A stretch of DNA of 64,000 bases from Nonomuraea solani (GCF_900108335.1 NZ_FNVT01000008.1:310001-374000); one strand, 5' to 3'; numbered from the stretch's first letter, positions 8,390-17,207 are shown. Numbers and translations are program-made. The notes: a model not told the origin generated them from the letters alone.

Positions 8390-9580
8390 ATGACCCGCGA
8401 GCTGAGGAGTGCCCGTTACGGGGCGATCCTCACCTTTATCCTGGCCGGCCTGCTGGTGGGCACGATGACGGTGCGCATCCCCGCCCTGACCGACAAGCTG
8501 GACCTGTCCGAGGCCACGGTCGGGACGATCCTGCTGGTGTGGGGCCTGGGCGCGCTGGTGACCATGCAGTCCATGCGCCGCATCATGGCCCGCGTGGGCA
8601 GCAGGGCGGTGCTGCGGGCGGGCGGTCCACTGACGGCGCTCACCCTCGTCGGCGTAGCCTTCGCCCCCGACCTGCCGCTGCTGCTGGTGGCCGTGGCGCT
8701 CTTCGGCATGGCCTTCGGCGCCGTTGACGTCGCCATGAACGCCCAGGGCTCCGCCGTCGAGCGGGCGTACGGGCGGCCGCTGATGAACGGCATGCACGCC
8801 GGCTGGTGCGTGGGCGCCATCTCGGCGGGCGCACTGGGCAGCCTGGCGATCGCCGTGGGCCTGCCGTTCACCGCCAACGTGGCGCTGATCGGCCTGGTCT
8901 CGCTGCCGGTCATGGTGGCGCTCGGCCGTACGTACCTGCCCGAGCCCCCTGAGGTCGTCACCGCGACGGCGGCCAGGCGGCGCATGCCCCCGATCGTGTT
9001 CCTGCTCGGCGCCATCATGTTCTTCGCCTTCATGGTCGAGGGCACGGTCGCCGACTGGAACGGCCTCTACATGCGCGACGAGCTCGGCGCTCCCGAGGCG
9101 GTGGCGGCGCTCGGCTACCCGGTCTTCGAGGTCGGCATGCTGATCGCCAGGCTCACCGGTGACCGGTTGCGGACCAGGTTCGGCGTGCGGGGCATGCTGA
9201 CCGTCTCCGGCGCCGCCACGGCCGCGTTCTTCGCGGTCGTGCTGATGGCGCCGGTGGCGCTGGTGGCGTTGTCCGCGATGTTCTTCGTCGGGCTCGGAGT
9301 GGCGACGATCTCGCCGCTCACGATGTCGCTCGCGGGGACGGCGACCGACACCCCGGGGCCGGCGATCGCGCAGGCCGGCGCCATGGGGTACGCGGGCCTG
9401 CTGCTCGGGCCGGTGGCCATCGGCTTCCTGTCGGACGCCACCTCACTGCGTACCGCACTGGGGATCGCGGTCGTCCTGGGCGTGCTGATCGCGCTCGCCG
9501 CCCGCCTGCTGCCGCGCGCCGAACCGGCCGCGATCAGCACCCTGCCCCCCGTCCGCGAGCCCGCCGAGGCCGCCGCCTGA
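8390..9580 (+). CDS. MFS transporter
   Basis: A 396-residue integral membrane protein with about 12 hydrophobic helices and the major-facilitator loop between helices 2 and 3 (MRRIMARVGSRAVLR). The pattern TRELRSARYGAILTFILAGLLVG and the DVAMNAQGSAVERAYGRPLMNGMHAGW segment are typical of the fucose-permease-like/YbjJ actinobacterial group. The substrate cannot be told. I placed the start at the ATG at 8390, which has a GAGG element nine bases upstream, in preference to an upstream non-ATG start. The adjacent TetR gene suggests inducible export of a small hydrophobic compound. Confidence 0.88.
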   Translation: MTRELRSARYGAILTFILAGLLVGTMTVRIPALTDKLDLSEATVGTILLVWGLGALVTMQSMRRIMARVGSRAVLRAGGPLTALTLVGVAFAPDLPLLLVAVALFGMAFGAVDVAMNAQGSAVERAYGRPLMNGMHAGWCVGAISAGALGSLAIAVGLPFTANVALIGLVSLPVMVALGRTYLPEPPEVVTATAARRRMPPIVFLLGAIMFFAFMVEGTVADWNGLYMRDELGAPEAVAALGYPVFEVGMLIARLTGDRLRTRFGVRGMLTVSGAATAAFFAVVLMAPVALVALSAMFFVGLGVATISPLTMSLAGTATDTPGPAIAQAGAMGYAGLLLGPVAIGFLSDATSLRTALGIAVVLGVLIALAARLLPRAEPAAISTLPPVREPAEAAA

Positions 9581-9596
9581 GTGGCATGATCTCCAT

Positions 9597-10091
9597 ATGG
9601 ATCTTGAAAGGAACGTCCCCTTCGACATCCAGGCGTATGAGGCGCTGGTGAAGTCGCGGCCCTGCTTCATCTGCGCCATCGTCGCCGGAGACCCGGCCTA
9701 CGCCCACGAGCAGATCGTCTATGAGGACGATCACCACCTGTCCTTTCTCACGCACTATCCCACCGTGCCCGGTTACGTGCTGGTCTGCCCGAAGCGGCAT
9801 GTCGAGCACGCCGTACGCGATCTCGACGAGGACGACTACCTCGCCCTGATGCGCGTGGTCAGGAAGGTGGCGCTGGCCGTGGAGGCGGTCGTGCCGTCGG
9901 AGCGCACGTACCTGCTGTCGTTGGGGAGCCGGCAGGGCAACTCCCACCTGCACTGGCACGTCGCCCCGCTGCCGCCGGGCACCCCGTACGAGAAGCAGCA
10001 GTTCTACGCGCTCATGTCCGAGAACGGCACGATCTCGTGGAGTCAGGAGCAGGCCGAGGAGATGGCGGCCCGCATCCGGGTGGCCCTCTGA
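9597..10091 (+). CDS. HIT family nucleotide hydrolase/transferase
   Basis: A 164-residue histidine-triad protein. The signature is HLHWHVAPLP with H117, H119 and H121, and the N-terminal C23-x-x-C26 pair resembles the zinc-site half often seen in HIT proteins. Members hydrolyse the alpha phosphate of adenosine dinucleotides, AMP-amino acid or phosphoramidates. The middle VYEDDHHLSFL and the PGYVLVCPKRHVEH motifs fit the family core. It lies 16 bp after the MFS gene; whether it shares its transcript is unclear, as the ATG at 9597 lacks a strong ribosome site. Confidence 0.92.
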   Translation: MDLERNVPFDIQAYEALVKSRPCFICAIVAGDPAYAHEQIVYEDDHHLSFLTHYPTVPGYVLVCPKRHVEHAVRDLDEDDYLALMRVVRKVALAVEAVVPSERTYLLSLGSRQGNSHLHWHVAPLPPGTPYEKQQFYALMSENGTISWSQEQAEEMAARIRVAL

Positions 10092-10092
10092 G

Positions 10093-10168
10093 AGTTCTCT
10101 GTGGATCGGCGCGGGCGGCGCCGCAGGTCCCCACCTGGCGGCGCCCGCGCTCACAGAGAACTCACAGA
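10093..10168 (+). promoter_or_regulatory. Long inverted repeat with 11-bp-phased direct repeats upstream of the ABC/two-component operon
   Basis: Perfect 11-bp arms AGTTCTCTGTG (10093-10103) and CACAGAGAACT (10152-10162) enclose a further GC-rich imperfect stem, so the RNA would form a long hairpin two bases after the HIT stop: a likely terminator. The right side also contains CTCACAGA twice (10150-10157 and 10161-10168) at an 11-bp spacing, the phasing bound by OmpR-type response regulators. It precedes the ABC gene start by 43 bp, so it may be the operator of the response regulator encoded downstream (inference). Confidence 0.5.
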
Positions 10169-10210
10169 TCCCCTCAGAACGCCTCCAACCGGCCGCCCCA
10201 CGCTGGACCC

Positions 10211-11110
10211 ATGATCCAGCTGACCGGACTCACCAAACGCTACGGCGAACGACTCGCCGTCGACGATCTCACCTTCACGGTACGGCCCGGCCTCGTCACC
10301 GGCTTCCTGGGCCCGAACGGCGCCGGCAAGACCACGACCATGCGGATGATCCTCGGCCTCGACCTGCCCACCGCGGGCACGGCCACGATCGACGGCCGCG
10401 CGCACCACGAGCTGCCGCACCCGCTGCGCACCATCGGCTCGATGCTGGAGGCGCAGGCCGTGCACCCGCAGCGGACCGCGTACAAGCACCTGCTCTATCT
10501 GGCCCAGACGAACCGCATCCCGTCCACGCGCGTGGACGAGGTGCTCCACCTGGTCGGGATGTCGGAGGCGGCGGGCAGGAAGGCGGGCGGGTTCTCGCTG
10601 GGCATGAGCCAGCGGCTGGGCATCGCCGCGGCGCTGCTCGGCGATCCGCCGGTGCTGCTGCTGGACGAGCCGGTCAACGGCCTCGATCCGGAGGGCGTCC
10701 TGTGGGTCCGCACGCTCATCAGGAAACTGGCCACCGAGGGCCGTACCGTGCTGGTCTCCAGCCACCTGATGAGCGAGATGGCACTGACCGCGGACCGCCT
10801 CGTGGTCATCGGCAAGGGCCGGCTCATCGCCGAGGCGGAGATCGCCGAGTTCACCGAGGCCGGGGCCGTGGTTTTGGTACGCACGCCGGAGGCCACCTCC
10901 TTCGCCGCCCGGCTGGAGCTCTCCGGTGCCCACGTCAAGCTCGGCGACGAGGGCGAGCTGCTGGTCAGCGGCATGACCGCGCCCGACGTGGGCCGGCTGG
11001 CCGCGGCGGAGGGCGTACCTCTGCATGAGCTGGCCCCGCGGCGCGCGTCCCTGGAGGAGGCGTTCATGGAGCTCACCCGCGACGCCGTCGAGTACGGAGC
11101 GGCCCGATGA
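10211..11110 (+). CDS. ABC transporter ATP-binding protein
   Basis: A 299-residue DrrA/YxlF-type ATPase. Walker A is FLGPNGAGKTTTMRMI, the signature is FSLGMSQRLGIA in place of LSGGQ, Walker B is VLLLDEPVNGLDPEG, and the switch histidine is in VLVSSHLMSE. A C-terminal regulatory tail (about residues 215-299) follows. The ATG at 10211 precedes the canonical IQLTGLTKRYG start. It partners with the permease whose ATG overlaps its stop (ATGA), and together with the response regulator and kinase they form a four-gene operon. Such quartets usually export or sense cell-envelope-active compounds such as antimicrobial peptides. Confidence 0.93.
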   Translation: MIQLTGLTKRYGERLAVDDLTFTVRPGLVTGFLGPNGAGKTTTMRMILGLDLPTAGTATIDGRAHHELPHPLRTIGSMLEAQAVHPQRTAYKHLLYLAQTNRIPSTRVDEVLHLVGMSEAAGRKAGGFSLGMSQRLGIAAALLGDPPVLLLDEPVNGLDPEGVLWVRTLIRKLATEGRTVLVSSHLMSEMALTADRLVVIGKGRLIAEAEIAEFTEAGAVVLVRTPEATSFAARLELSGAHVKLGDEGELLVSGMTAPDVGRLAAAEGVPLHELAPRRASLEEAFMELTRDAVEYGAAR

Positions 11111-11871
11111 TCGACGCCGGAGTGCTCAGAGCCGAGTGGACCAAGTTCAGCAGCATCAGGGCCACCCTGGTGCTGTCGGTGGCGACCTTCACGGTCGCGG
11201 GGCTGTTCGGGTGGCTGTTCGGCAACGCCGCCGCCAACGAGTACGCCACCGCCACGCCGCAGGAACGGCTGGACTTCCAGCCGCTGGACCAGGGCATGCG
11301 CGGGATGTTCATCGTCCAGTTGCTGATCGCGGCGCTGGGCGCGCTGGTGGCCTCCTCCGAGTACGGCTCCGGCACGATGCGCGCCAGCGTCGCCGCCGTG
11401 GGCCGGCGCGGCCGCCTGGTGGCCGCCAAGGCGATAATGACCGTGCTGACCGCCCTGCCGGTGAGCGTGGCCGCGATCTGGCTGATGTTCACGGCCGGTC
11501 AGATCACGCTGGCGACACATGGGGCGCCGTCCGTCATGCCGGGCGCGCCCGAGGCCCTGCGCATACTCCTGCTCGGGCCGCTCGTGTTCACGCTGCTGGC
11601 GCTGTTCGGGCTGACGCTCGGCCTCCTCCTGCGCGGTACGGCCGCCGCCGTGAACATCAGCACCGCCTTCCTCCTGATCCCCATCCTGGCCTCGTCCGCC
11701 CCCGGCATCCTGCGCGACATCCTGTCCACGTACTGGCCCAACACCGCGGCCTTCCAGGCGGTCTCCGGCACGTCCGAGCTGCCGCCCGTGCTGGCGTTCG
11801 GGGTGCTCATCGCCTTCGTCGCGGTCATGCTGGTGGGAGCGTTCGTCCAGTTCAAGAACCGCGACACCTGA
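11107..11871 (+). CDS. ABC transporter permease (ABC-2 type)
   Basis: A 254-residue membrane protein with six predicted helices: one after the cytoplasmic LRAEWTKFSSIR start, one around residue 60-80 (MFIVQLLIAALGALVASSEY), then four more, the last at the C-terminus (VLAFGVLIAFVAVMLVGAFV). The EYGSGTMRASVAAVGRR loop after helix 2 is the coupling helix typical of ABC-2 permeases in Streptomyces-like organisms. It overlaps the ATPase gene by 4 bp, which implies translational coupling. The exported substrate cannot be deduced. Confidence 0.9.
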   Translation: MIDAGVLRAEWTKFSSIRATLVLSVATFTVAGLFGWLFGNAAANEYATATPQERLDFQPLDQGMRGMFIVQLLIAALGALVASSEYGSGTMRASVAAVGRRGRLVAAKAIMTVLTALPVSVAAIWLMFTAGQITLATHGAPSVMPGAPEALRILLLGPLVFTLLALFGLTLGLLLRGTAAAVNISTAFLLIPILASSAPGILRDILSTYWPNTAAFQAVSGTSELPPVLAFGVLIAFVAVMLVGAFVQFKNRDT

Positions 11872-11899
11872 CTAGGCTCGACACCGGGAGGTGCCTCAC

Positions 11900-12595
11900 T
11901 TGGGCGAACGGCTGCTGGTGGTCGACGACGAGCCCACCGTCAAAGAGCTGCTGTCGGCGACCCTGCGCTTCGCGGGCTTCACCGTGAGCTCGGCCGACAC
12001 CGGCGCCCAGGCGCTGGAGGCGGCCCGCCGCGACCCGCCCGACCTGGTGCTGCTCGACGTCATGCTGCCCGACCTCGACGGGTTCGAGGTCATCCGCCGC
12101 CTGCGCGGCCTGCCCAGGGCCGGCGGGCGTCCCGGCCCGGTGCCCGTCCTGTTCCTGACCGCGCGCGACGCCAAGGCCGACAAGATCACCGGGCTCGGGC
12201 TCGGCGGCGACGACTACGTGACCAAGCCGTTCGACCTGGAGGAGCTGCTGGCCCGCATCAGGGCCATCCTGCGCCGCACGGGCGCGATCCCCGACGAGCA
12301 CACACTGGTCGTCGGGGATCTCGAAGTCGATCCCGACGCCCACCAGGTGACCAGGGCCGGACATCCGGTACGCCTGTCGCCCACGGAGTTCCGCCTCCTG
12401 CACCACCTGGTGCTCAACGCGGGCCGGGTGCTGCCGAAGTCGCAGATCCTGGAACACGTGTGGCGTTACGACTTCGCCGGTGACACGAGCATCGTGGACA
12501 CGTACGTCAGCTATCTCCGCCGCAAGCTCGGCGACCCCACGCTGATCCAGACCGTCCACGGCGTCGGCTACCTGCTGCGCAAGCCCCGATCATGA
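11900..12595 (+). CDS. OmpR-family response regulator
   Basis: A 231-residue two-domain regulator. The receiver domain has acidic residues D9/D10, phosphoacceptor D53 in LVLLDVMLPD, and the conserved LTARD and KPFDLEELLARI motifs. The C-terminal winged helix (about 135-230) ends with YVSYLRRKLGD and VHGVGYLLR. I prefer the TTG start at 11900 because GGGAGG lies eight bases before it; the GTG at 11891 overlaps that ribosome site. The next gene, its kinase, overlaps by 4 bp (ATGA). Direct repeats upstream of the ABC gene are candidate binding sites. Confidence 0.92.
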   Translation: MGERLLVVDDEPTVKELLSATLRFAGFTVSSADTGAQALEAARRDPPDLVLLDVMLPDLDGFEVIRRLRGLPRAGGRPGPVPVLFLTARDAKADKITGLGLGGDDYVTKPFDLEELLARIRAILRRTGAIPDEHTLVVGDLEVDPDAHQVTRAGHPVRLSPTEFRLLHHLVLNAGRVLPKSQILEHVWRYDFAGDTSIVDTYVSYLRRKLGDPTLIQTVHGVGYLLRKPRS

Positions 12596-14013
12596 TCCGC
12601 CGGCTGTCCCTGCGCGCCCGGCTGCTGGCGATCACGGTCATGCTGCTGGTCGTCGGCCTGGCCGTGATCAGCTCGGTCCTGGTGCGGCAGCTAGAGTCCC
12701 AGCTCCTGTCCCGCGTGGACGCGCAGCTCGAACCCATGGTCAGAGCCCTGGCGGCGATCCCGCCCGACTTCCTGGCCAAGATGACGGCGCAGGCGAAGAC
12801 GCCCGGCGTCGTGCCCGGCCAGTTCGACCTGATCCAGAAGGGCTATGCCGCCTACCTCGGCTCCGACGGCGTCGTGACCCGCGAGTTCGGCGACCCGCCC
12901 GGACCTCGCCTGCCGCGCCTCGACCTCACCGCCGTCGCGGGGCGGCCGTTCACCGTTCCGGGGGCGGACGGCGAGGAGTGGCGGGCGGTCGCGCTGCCCG
13001 CGCGGACCCCTCAGACCGGCGTGGTCGCGGCGGTGTCGCTGGCGGGCATGTACTCGACCGTCGACCGGCTGCGCGCGGCCTGCCTCGTGGCCGGCACGAT
13101 CCTGCTCGCCCTGCTGGCGGTGGCGGGCGGGTTCGCGATCAGGGCCGGGCTCGCGCCGCTGCGCCGCGTGGAGGAGACGGCGGCGGCCATCGCGGACGGC
13201 GACCTGACCAGGCGGGTGCCCGAGCTGGCCACCCCCGGCACCGAGGTCGGCAGCCTCGCCCTCTCCCTCAACAAGATGCTCGCCCAGATCGAGCAGGGGG
13301 TCGCGGCCAGGGCCGCCTCCGAGGCGCGCATGCGCAGGTTCGTCGCCGACGTCAGCCATGAGCTGCGTACCCCGTTGTTCGGCATCAAGGGCTTCTCCGA
13401 GCTGTACCGGATGGGCGGGACGGAGGCCGCGCCCGCGCTGGCCCGCATCGAGCAGGAGTCGGCCCGGCTGGCCAAGCTCGTGGACGACCTGCTCCTGCTC
13501 GCCGGCCTGGACGAGAGCGACGGCCCCGGCCTCGACCTCACCCCGATGGACCTGCGCACCCTCGCCGCCGACGCCCGCCACGACTTCACCGCCCTCGACC
13601 CGTCCCGCCCCATCGCCTTCACCGGCCCCTTCGACGGCCCCGCCGCCACCGCCCCCGTGCTCGGGGACGAGGACCGGCTGCGGCAGGTGGTCAGCAACCT
13701 GGTCGGCAACGCCATCGCCCACACCCCCGCCGGCACCCCGGTACGAATCGGCGTGGGGACCGACGGCGGCGAGTCCGTGCTGGTCATCGCCGACGAAGGG
13801 CCCGGGCTGACGGCCGGGGAGGCGGAGCGGGTGTTCGACCGCTTCTACCGCCCCGACTCCTCCCGGGCCCGGGCCACCGGGGGTGCGGGGCTGGGGCTGG
13901 CGATCGTACGGTCCATCGTCGCGGCGCACGGGGGACGCGTGGACCTGCGCTCCGCTCCGGGGCAGGGCACGTCCTTCGAGGTCAGGCTTCCGACCGCCAG
14001 CCTTCCCGAATGA
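12592..14013 (+). CDS. Two-component sensor histidine kinase
   Basis: A 473-residue membrane kinase. Transmembrane helices are at about residues 9-30 and 160-183 with an extracytoplasmic sensor of roughly 130 residues between them; a HAMP domain follows, then the dimerisation helix with phospho-accepting H256 in ADVSHELRTP, and the ATP-binding domain with the N-box (VVSNLVGNAIAHTP), G1 (ADEGPGL) and G2 (GGAGLGLAIV). The sensor domain has no recognised fold. It phosphorylates the regulator encoded just upstream. The 4-bp overlap with that gene and the ABC pair upstream suggest control of the transporter in response to an envelope signal. Confidence 0.94.
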   Translation: MIRRLSLRARLLAITVMLLVVGLAVISSVLVRQLESQLLSRVDAQLEPMVRALAAIPPDFLAKMTAQAKTPGVVPGQFDLIQKGYAAYLGSDGVVTREFGDPPGPRLPRLDLTAVAGRPFTVPGADGEEWRAVALPARTPQTGVVAAVSLAGMYSTVDRLRAACLVAGTILLALLAVAGGFAIRAGLAPLRRVEETAAAIADGDLTRRVPELATPGTEVGSLALSLNKMLAQIEQGVAARAASEARMRRFVADVSHELRTPLFGIKGFSELYRMGGTEAAPALARIEQESARLAKLVDDLLLLAGLDESDGPGLDLTPMDLRTLAADARHDFTALDPSRPIAFTGPFDGPAATAPVLGDEDRLRQVVSNLVGNAIAHTPAGTPVRIGVGTDGGESVLVIADEGPGLTAGEAERVFDRFYRPDSSRARATGGAGLGLAIVRSIVAAHGGRVDLRSAPGQGTSFEVRLPTASLPE

Positions 14014-14037
14014 CGGGTGCCCGCTTCACCGCTCCGG

Positions 14038-14934
14038 CTAAGACCCGGCCGGCTCCCTGCTGAGGGTGACTCCCTTCGCGGCCCACTCGGTGAGCCGGCC
14101 CAGGAACGTCCTGGCGGTGGGCAGGTGCTCGTCCTCGGCGAACAGCACGGCCGCGTGGAACGCGTGCGGCATCCCCTCGTAGACGTCGAGGTCCACCGGC
14201 GTTCCGGCCGCCGCCGCGGCCTCGGCGAAGCGGCGGGCGTCGCCGAGCAGCACCTCGTCGCCGCCGACCGGCAGCAGGATCGGCGGGAGCCCGCACAGGT
14301 CGCCGTAGACGGGCGACTGGGGCGCCTGGTCGGGACGGGCTCCGGCGAGGTACTGGGTGGCGATCGAGCCCATGATCGACGGGTCGATCGAGTCGCGCCC
14401 GCCGGTGGTGACGGGCTCGGCGGCGAAGTCGGTGACCGGCGAGACCGACACGGCACCCCCGGGCATGGGGTCCCCGGCCTCGGCCAGCATCAGCAGCGCG
14501 GACAGGATCAGCGTGCCCCCGGCGGACTCGCCGGCCAGCAGAATCCGCCCGGCCGGTACCCCTTGGCGGAGCAGGCTCCGGTAGACGGCCACGACGTCCT
14601 CGATCGCGGCCGGGAAGGGGTGGGCGGGCGCCAGCCGGTAGTCCACGGCGAACGCCGGCCGGCCGGTGGCCTTGGACAGGCGGTAGGCCATGATCCGTTC
14701 CATCGGCGGGTTGCTGAAGGAGAACCCGCCGCCGTGCACGTAGACGATGACACCCGTGCCGATCGCCAGGCCGCCGGCGGTGACCCAGGTGCCGGGGACC
14801 TCACCGGTCTCCGGCAGGACGGGGTCAAGGCCGGCGTCCGCCGGGAGCGCCGGTGGGTCGGAGAAGATCTCGGACATCCGCGTACGGACGGCGTCCTGTT
14901 CGTGGGGGGTGGCGGGGAGGTGGGTGACGTTCAA
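14038..14934 (-). CDS. Alpha/beta hydrolase, hormone-sensitive-lipase type esterase
   Basis: A 298-residue esterase of the HSL/bacterial LipH family. The oxyanion HGGG is at residues 67-70, the nucleophile S137 is in GESAGG, the acid lies in the LPVGGDEVL segment and the histidine in GMPHAFH. There is no signal peptide, so it should be cytoplasmic and act on short acyl esters. It is convergent with the histidine kinase gene (24 bp between stops). Upstream lies the longest gene-poor stretch of the window. Confidence 0.92.
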   Translation of the reverse strand: MNVTHLPATPHEQDAVRTRMSEIFSDPPALPADAGLDPVLPETGEVPGTWVTAGGLAIGTGVIVYVHGGGFSFSNPPMERIMAYRLSKATGRPAFAVDYRLAPAHPFPAAIEDVVAVYRSLLRQGVPAGRILLAGESAGGTLILSALLMLAEAGDPMPGGAVSVSPVTDFAAEPVTTGGRDSIDPSIMGSIATQYLAGARPDQAPQSPVYGDLCGLPPILLPVGGDEVLLGDARRFAEAAAAAGTPVDLDVYEGMPHAFHAAVLFAEDEHLPTARTFLGRLTEWAAKGVTLSREPAGS

Positions 14935-15414
14935 GAGATGATCCCTTCGGCCCGGGCGTGACCGGGCATGCGAAAGCTACGGTTTGGTGAGTTACGGGCG
15001 TATCGGCGCGCGTCATCACCCGAAGATCGCCATGGCGGCAGATATCGGACGCCAGAGTCCGTCGGAGTCCGTACGTATCCGTCGGCGAACCGTCGGAGTC
15101 CGTACGTGCCCGTTGACAGACCTCAGTCGTCGGAATCCGTACATGTCCGTCGGCCGGAACGGCGCTGACGGGTCCTCGACCGGCCTGCGACCGGTCTTCA
15201 GGGGTGACGCGCGGGCGCTATGCGCTCAGGCGCGGCCTATGACGTGTGAGTCCACGGCGATCATCCCCTTGAATACGGTGCCGCCCACCCGCCCCCGTCT
15301 TCCCGGTTGGCGTCACACGGCACGCCGATCATTACAAACGCCCCACGATCCCTTTGTCAACCGCCGACCGGTGCGCGATTTGCGGCATTTGAGCTTCGCC
15401 TCGATCATCGGATC
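14935..15414. other. 480-bp stretch without a supported gene, carrying imperfect direct repeats
   Basis: No frame here has a ribosome site plus coding-like composition. GC content falls in places (for example 15340-15410) compared with the neighbours. The only clear structure is the set of 25-bp repeats described separately. The AT-richer 3' part should hold the promoter of the gene at 15415, although no confident -35/-10 pair is visible. Confidence 0.6.
15061..15153. repeat. Three imperfect 25-bp direct repeats
   Basis: Copies begin at 15061, 15092 and 15129 with the shared core GTCGGAGTCCGTACGT followed by a CCGTCGG-like tail. Spacings are 31 and 37 bases, so they are neither CRISPR-like nor a strict tandem array. 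They lie between the divergent esterase and hypothetical genes and could be protein-binding iterons. Confidence 0.7.
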
Positions 15415-16108
15415 ATGGCAGACGTGACCCGGATGAGCGCCGGCGTCCCACAGGGCACACGGGAGCGCCTCACCGCCCGGATGACCGAGGAGAAGGCGAA
15501 GCGGCGCCACCTCCTGGCCGACCCCCGCTGGAAGGTCCCCGGACGCGCGCCGGCCGAGACACGGGCCGCCATCCGAGCTGAGGCCCACGCCCATCTGCGC
15601 GAACTGCGCGAGGCAGGGGCACTGTGCGACACCATCGACGTCCTCATGACGCACGCCGTACGCGCCGAACTCACCGACCGAGGATGGGACCATTCCTGGC
15701 CGCCCCCGCCCCCGACGGCGCCCCGGTCGGGCCCATGGCTGGGAACCGCCGGCCACTCCTGGCCCGAGCGGATCTCCGTTCGCCTGCCGAGCGACCTCGC
15801 CGAGCGCCTCTACCGCGCGTGCCGGCACACCAGCGAGCCGACCCTCGCCGCCCTGCGCGCCTGGCGCGACGATCCCCTGCAGTACGGGCGGTACAGGGAG
15901 GTGGCCGACCAGGTGACCACCCCGGGCGACATCCTCCGCGACGCGATCGCCCGAGCGCTCACCAACCGGGCCCCTGTGGGACGAGATCACCGACGCCTAC
16001 TTCCGCTGGGTGTCGTGGGGCGAGCCCGGCCGGGACCGATTCGGGATGACGATCACGCCTGAGGGCCGGCGGATCTGGCTGGACACCCCGGACCACACAC
16101 TGACCTGA
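15415..16108 (+). pseudogene. Hypothetical protein with a probable one-base frameshift
   Basis: The ATG at 15415 opens a frame (MADVTRMSAGVPQGTRERL) that stays coding-like up to residue about 185 (ILRDAIARALTNRA), then degenerates. The +1-shifted frame immediately continues with convincing protein, LWDEITDAYFRW through a stop at 16106-16108. Removing one C from the CCCC run at 15971-15974 joins them into a 230-residue protein. Either the gene is broken or the run was miscalled. No domain is recognised; the N-terminal half is rich in Arg and Ala helices and has a proline run (WPPPPPTAP). Accessory in character: no conserved neighbour. Confidence 0.6.
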
Positions 16109-16147
16109 GCGCCAGAAGGTGAGTTCGCCTTTTCGCGGCCGGCTCGG

Positions 16148-17008
16148 CTACGACCTCCCGCCATCAGCCATTGCCCGGCGATCGAGCTCTGCCCGGATCT
16201 GGCCGAGCCACTCTGCGGCCAGCCTGCGCCCGTCCGGGAGTTGGTCGCCTCGGTCCCAGCGCCACGCAGTGATCATCGCCAGCATGAGGATCCGGCACTC
16301 GCGCAGCAACTCTTGATCGACATCCGGATAGTGCTCGCTGATCTCTTCGGGCGCGTGGGCGAGGTCGAATTCGACAGGCCCGCGGCAACACGTCTCAAGG
16401 TCGATGAACAGCGGCCCGTTCTTCGTGGTGAGCAGGTTGCCCGGGTGCGGCTCGCCGTGCAGCAGTTGCTCGGAGGCGCCGCGCTCGCCGATCACTCGTC
16501 GCATGTTTCGCAACGTGTCACCGAGCAGTTCCCGGTCCTCGTCGGCGAGCTCCGGGGTAAGGTCGCGGTTCGCCACGAGTTGCTGGGCCTCCTCGACTCG
16601 ATCCGTGTAGTGCGGCGTCGGGACATCGAGCTTGCGCATGCCGGCGTGCAACCGCTCGAGCGCATGGGCGTAGTCAGCCGGTGAGATCTCTTGAGGTGGT
16701 GTCGCGGGTTCGTAGTAGGTCCACAGCGTGATCACGAAGCCGTCGCGCTCATGGACGCGTGGCTCCACTCGGGGCTCGAGAGCGGCCATCGGGCATCCGG
16801 ATTCGATGAGCCGCTGGGCGAGGTCGACTTCGAACTGCGCGACCTGCTCTGCCACAGGTGCCACCCGGGCCAGGACATCACAGGGCAGCAGGCGGAGGGC
16901 GAGCTTGTTCGAGTTGTTGAGAACGATCGCGTCGTCGGCTGTCAGGCCGAGTGATGAGGCGGTCGATATGGCCGCGGACACCGCACGCGAGACCTCTGAC
17001 GCCTGCAT
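16148..17008 (-). CDS. APH-like phosphotransferase family protein
   Basis: A 286-residue member of the aminoglycoside phosphotransferase/choline kinase fold. The catalytic loop is LLHGEPHPGNLL (Glu where the family more often has Asp) and the metal-binding loop is FIDLETCCRGPVEFDLA. The N-lobe is present but weakly conserved. The ATG at 17008 is preceded by a GGGAGAGG ribosome site; the longer upstream reading frame is arginine-rich and unlikely to be translated. Substrate unknown: proteins of this sort phosphorylate small hydroxyl compounds and only some give antibiotic resistance. Composition is slightly less GC-rich than neighbours, so horizontal acquisition is possible. Confidence 0.8.
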   Translation of the reverse strand: MQASEVSRAVSAAISTASSLGLTADDAIVLNNSNKLALRLLPCDVLARVAPVAEQVAQFEVDLAQRLIESGCPMAALEPRVEPRVHERDGFVITLWTYYEPATPPQEISPADYAHALERLHAGMRKLDVPTPHYTDRVEEAQQLVANRDLTPELADEDRELLGDTLRNMRRVIGERGASEQLLHGEPHPGNLLTTKNGPLFIDLETCCRGPVEFDLAHAPEEISEHYPDVDQELLRECRILMLAMITAWRWDRGDQLPDGRRLAAEWLGQIRAELDRRAMADGGRS

Positions 17009-17168
17009 CGTCGCATGACCCCTCTCCCTTGAGCGCCGCCGTGCTCTCCAGGCGGTGCGATCGGGGCACCATACCAAGCCGCCTGTCACAGCGACATCTG
17101 TGAACGGTGGGCAGGTGATGGTTTCCGCACGACGTAATCGGGGCTGAGCTGGGTTTGAGGCCCCGACG

Positions 17169-17199
17169 GGAGCCCGGGGTCGGAAAACCCCCGGGCTCC
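17169..17199 (-). terminator. Hairpin terminating the etfBA operon
   Basis: A perfect 11-bp stem (GGAGCCCGGGG at 17169-17179 pairing with CCCCGGGCTCC at 17189-17199) lies 9 bases beyond the etfA stop. There is no U tract, which is common for actinobacterial terminators. Confidence 0.65.
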
Positions 17200-17207
17200 G
17201 AGGACTG

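Noticed and set aside
10093..10162. Terminal inverted repeat of an insertion sequence
   Set aside because: No transposase, no target duplication, and both arms lie within 70 bp; a terminator/operator explanation is simpler.
15226..15288. Short minus-strand frame reading about VFKGMIAVDSHVIGRA
   Set aside because: About 20 codons after a stop with no ribosome site; it could be a gene relic but nothing supports a function.
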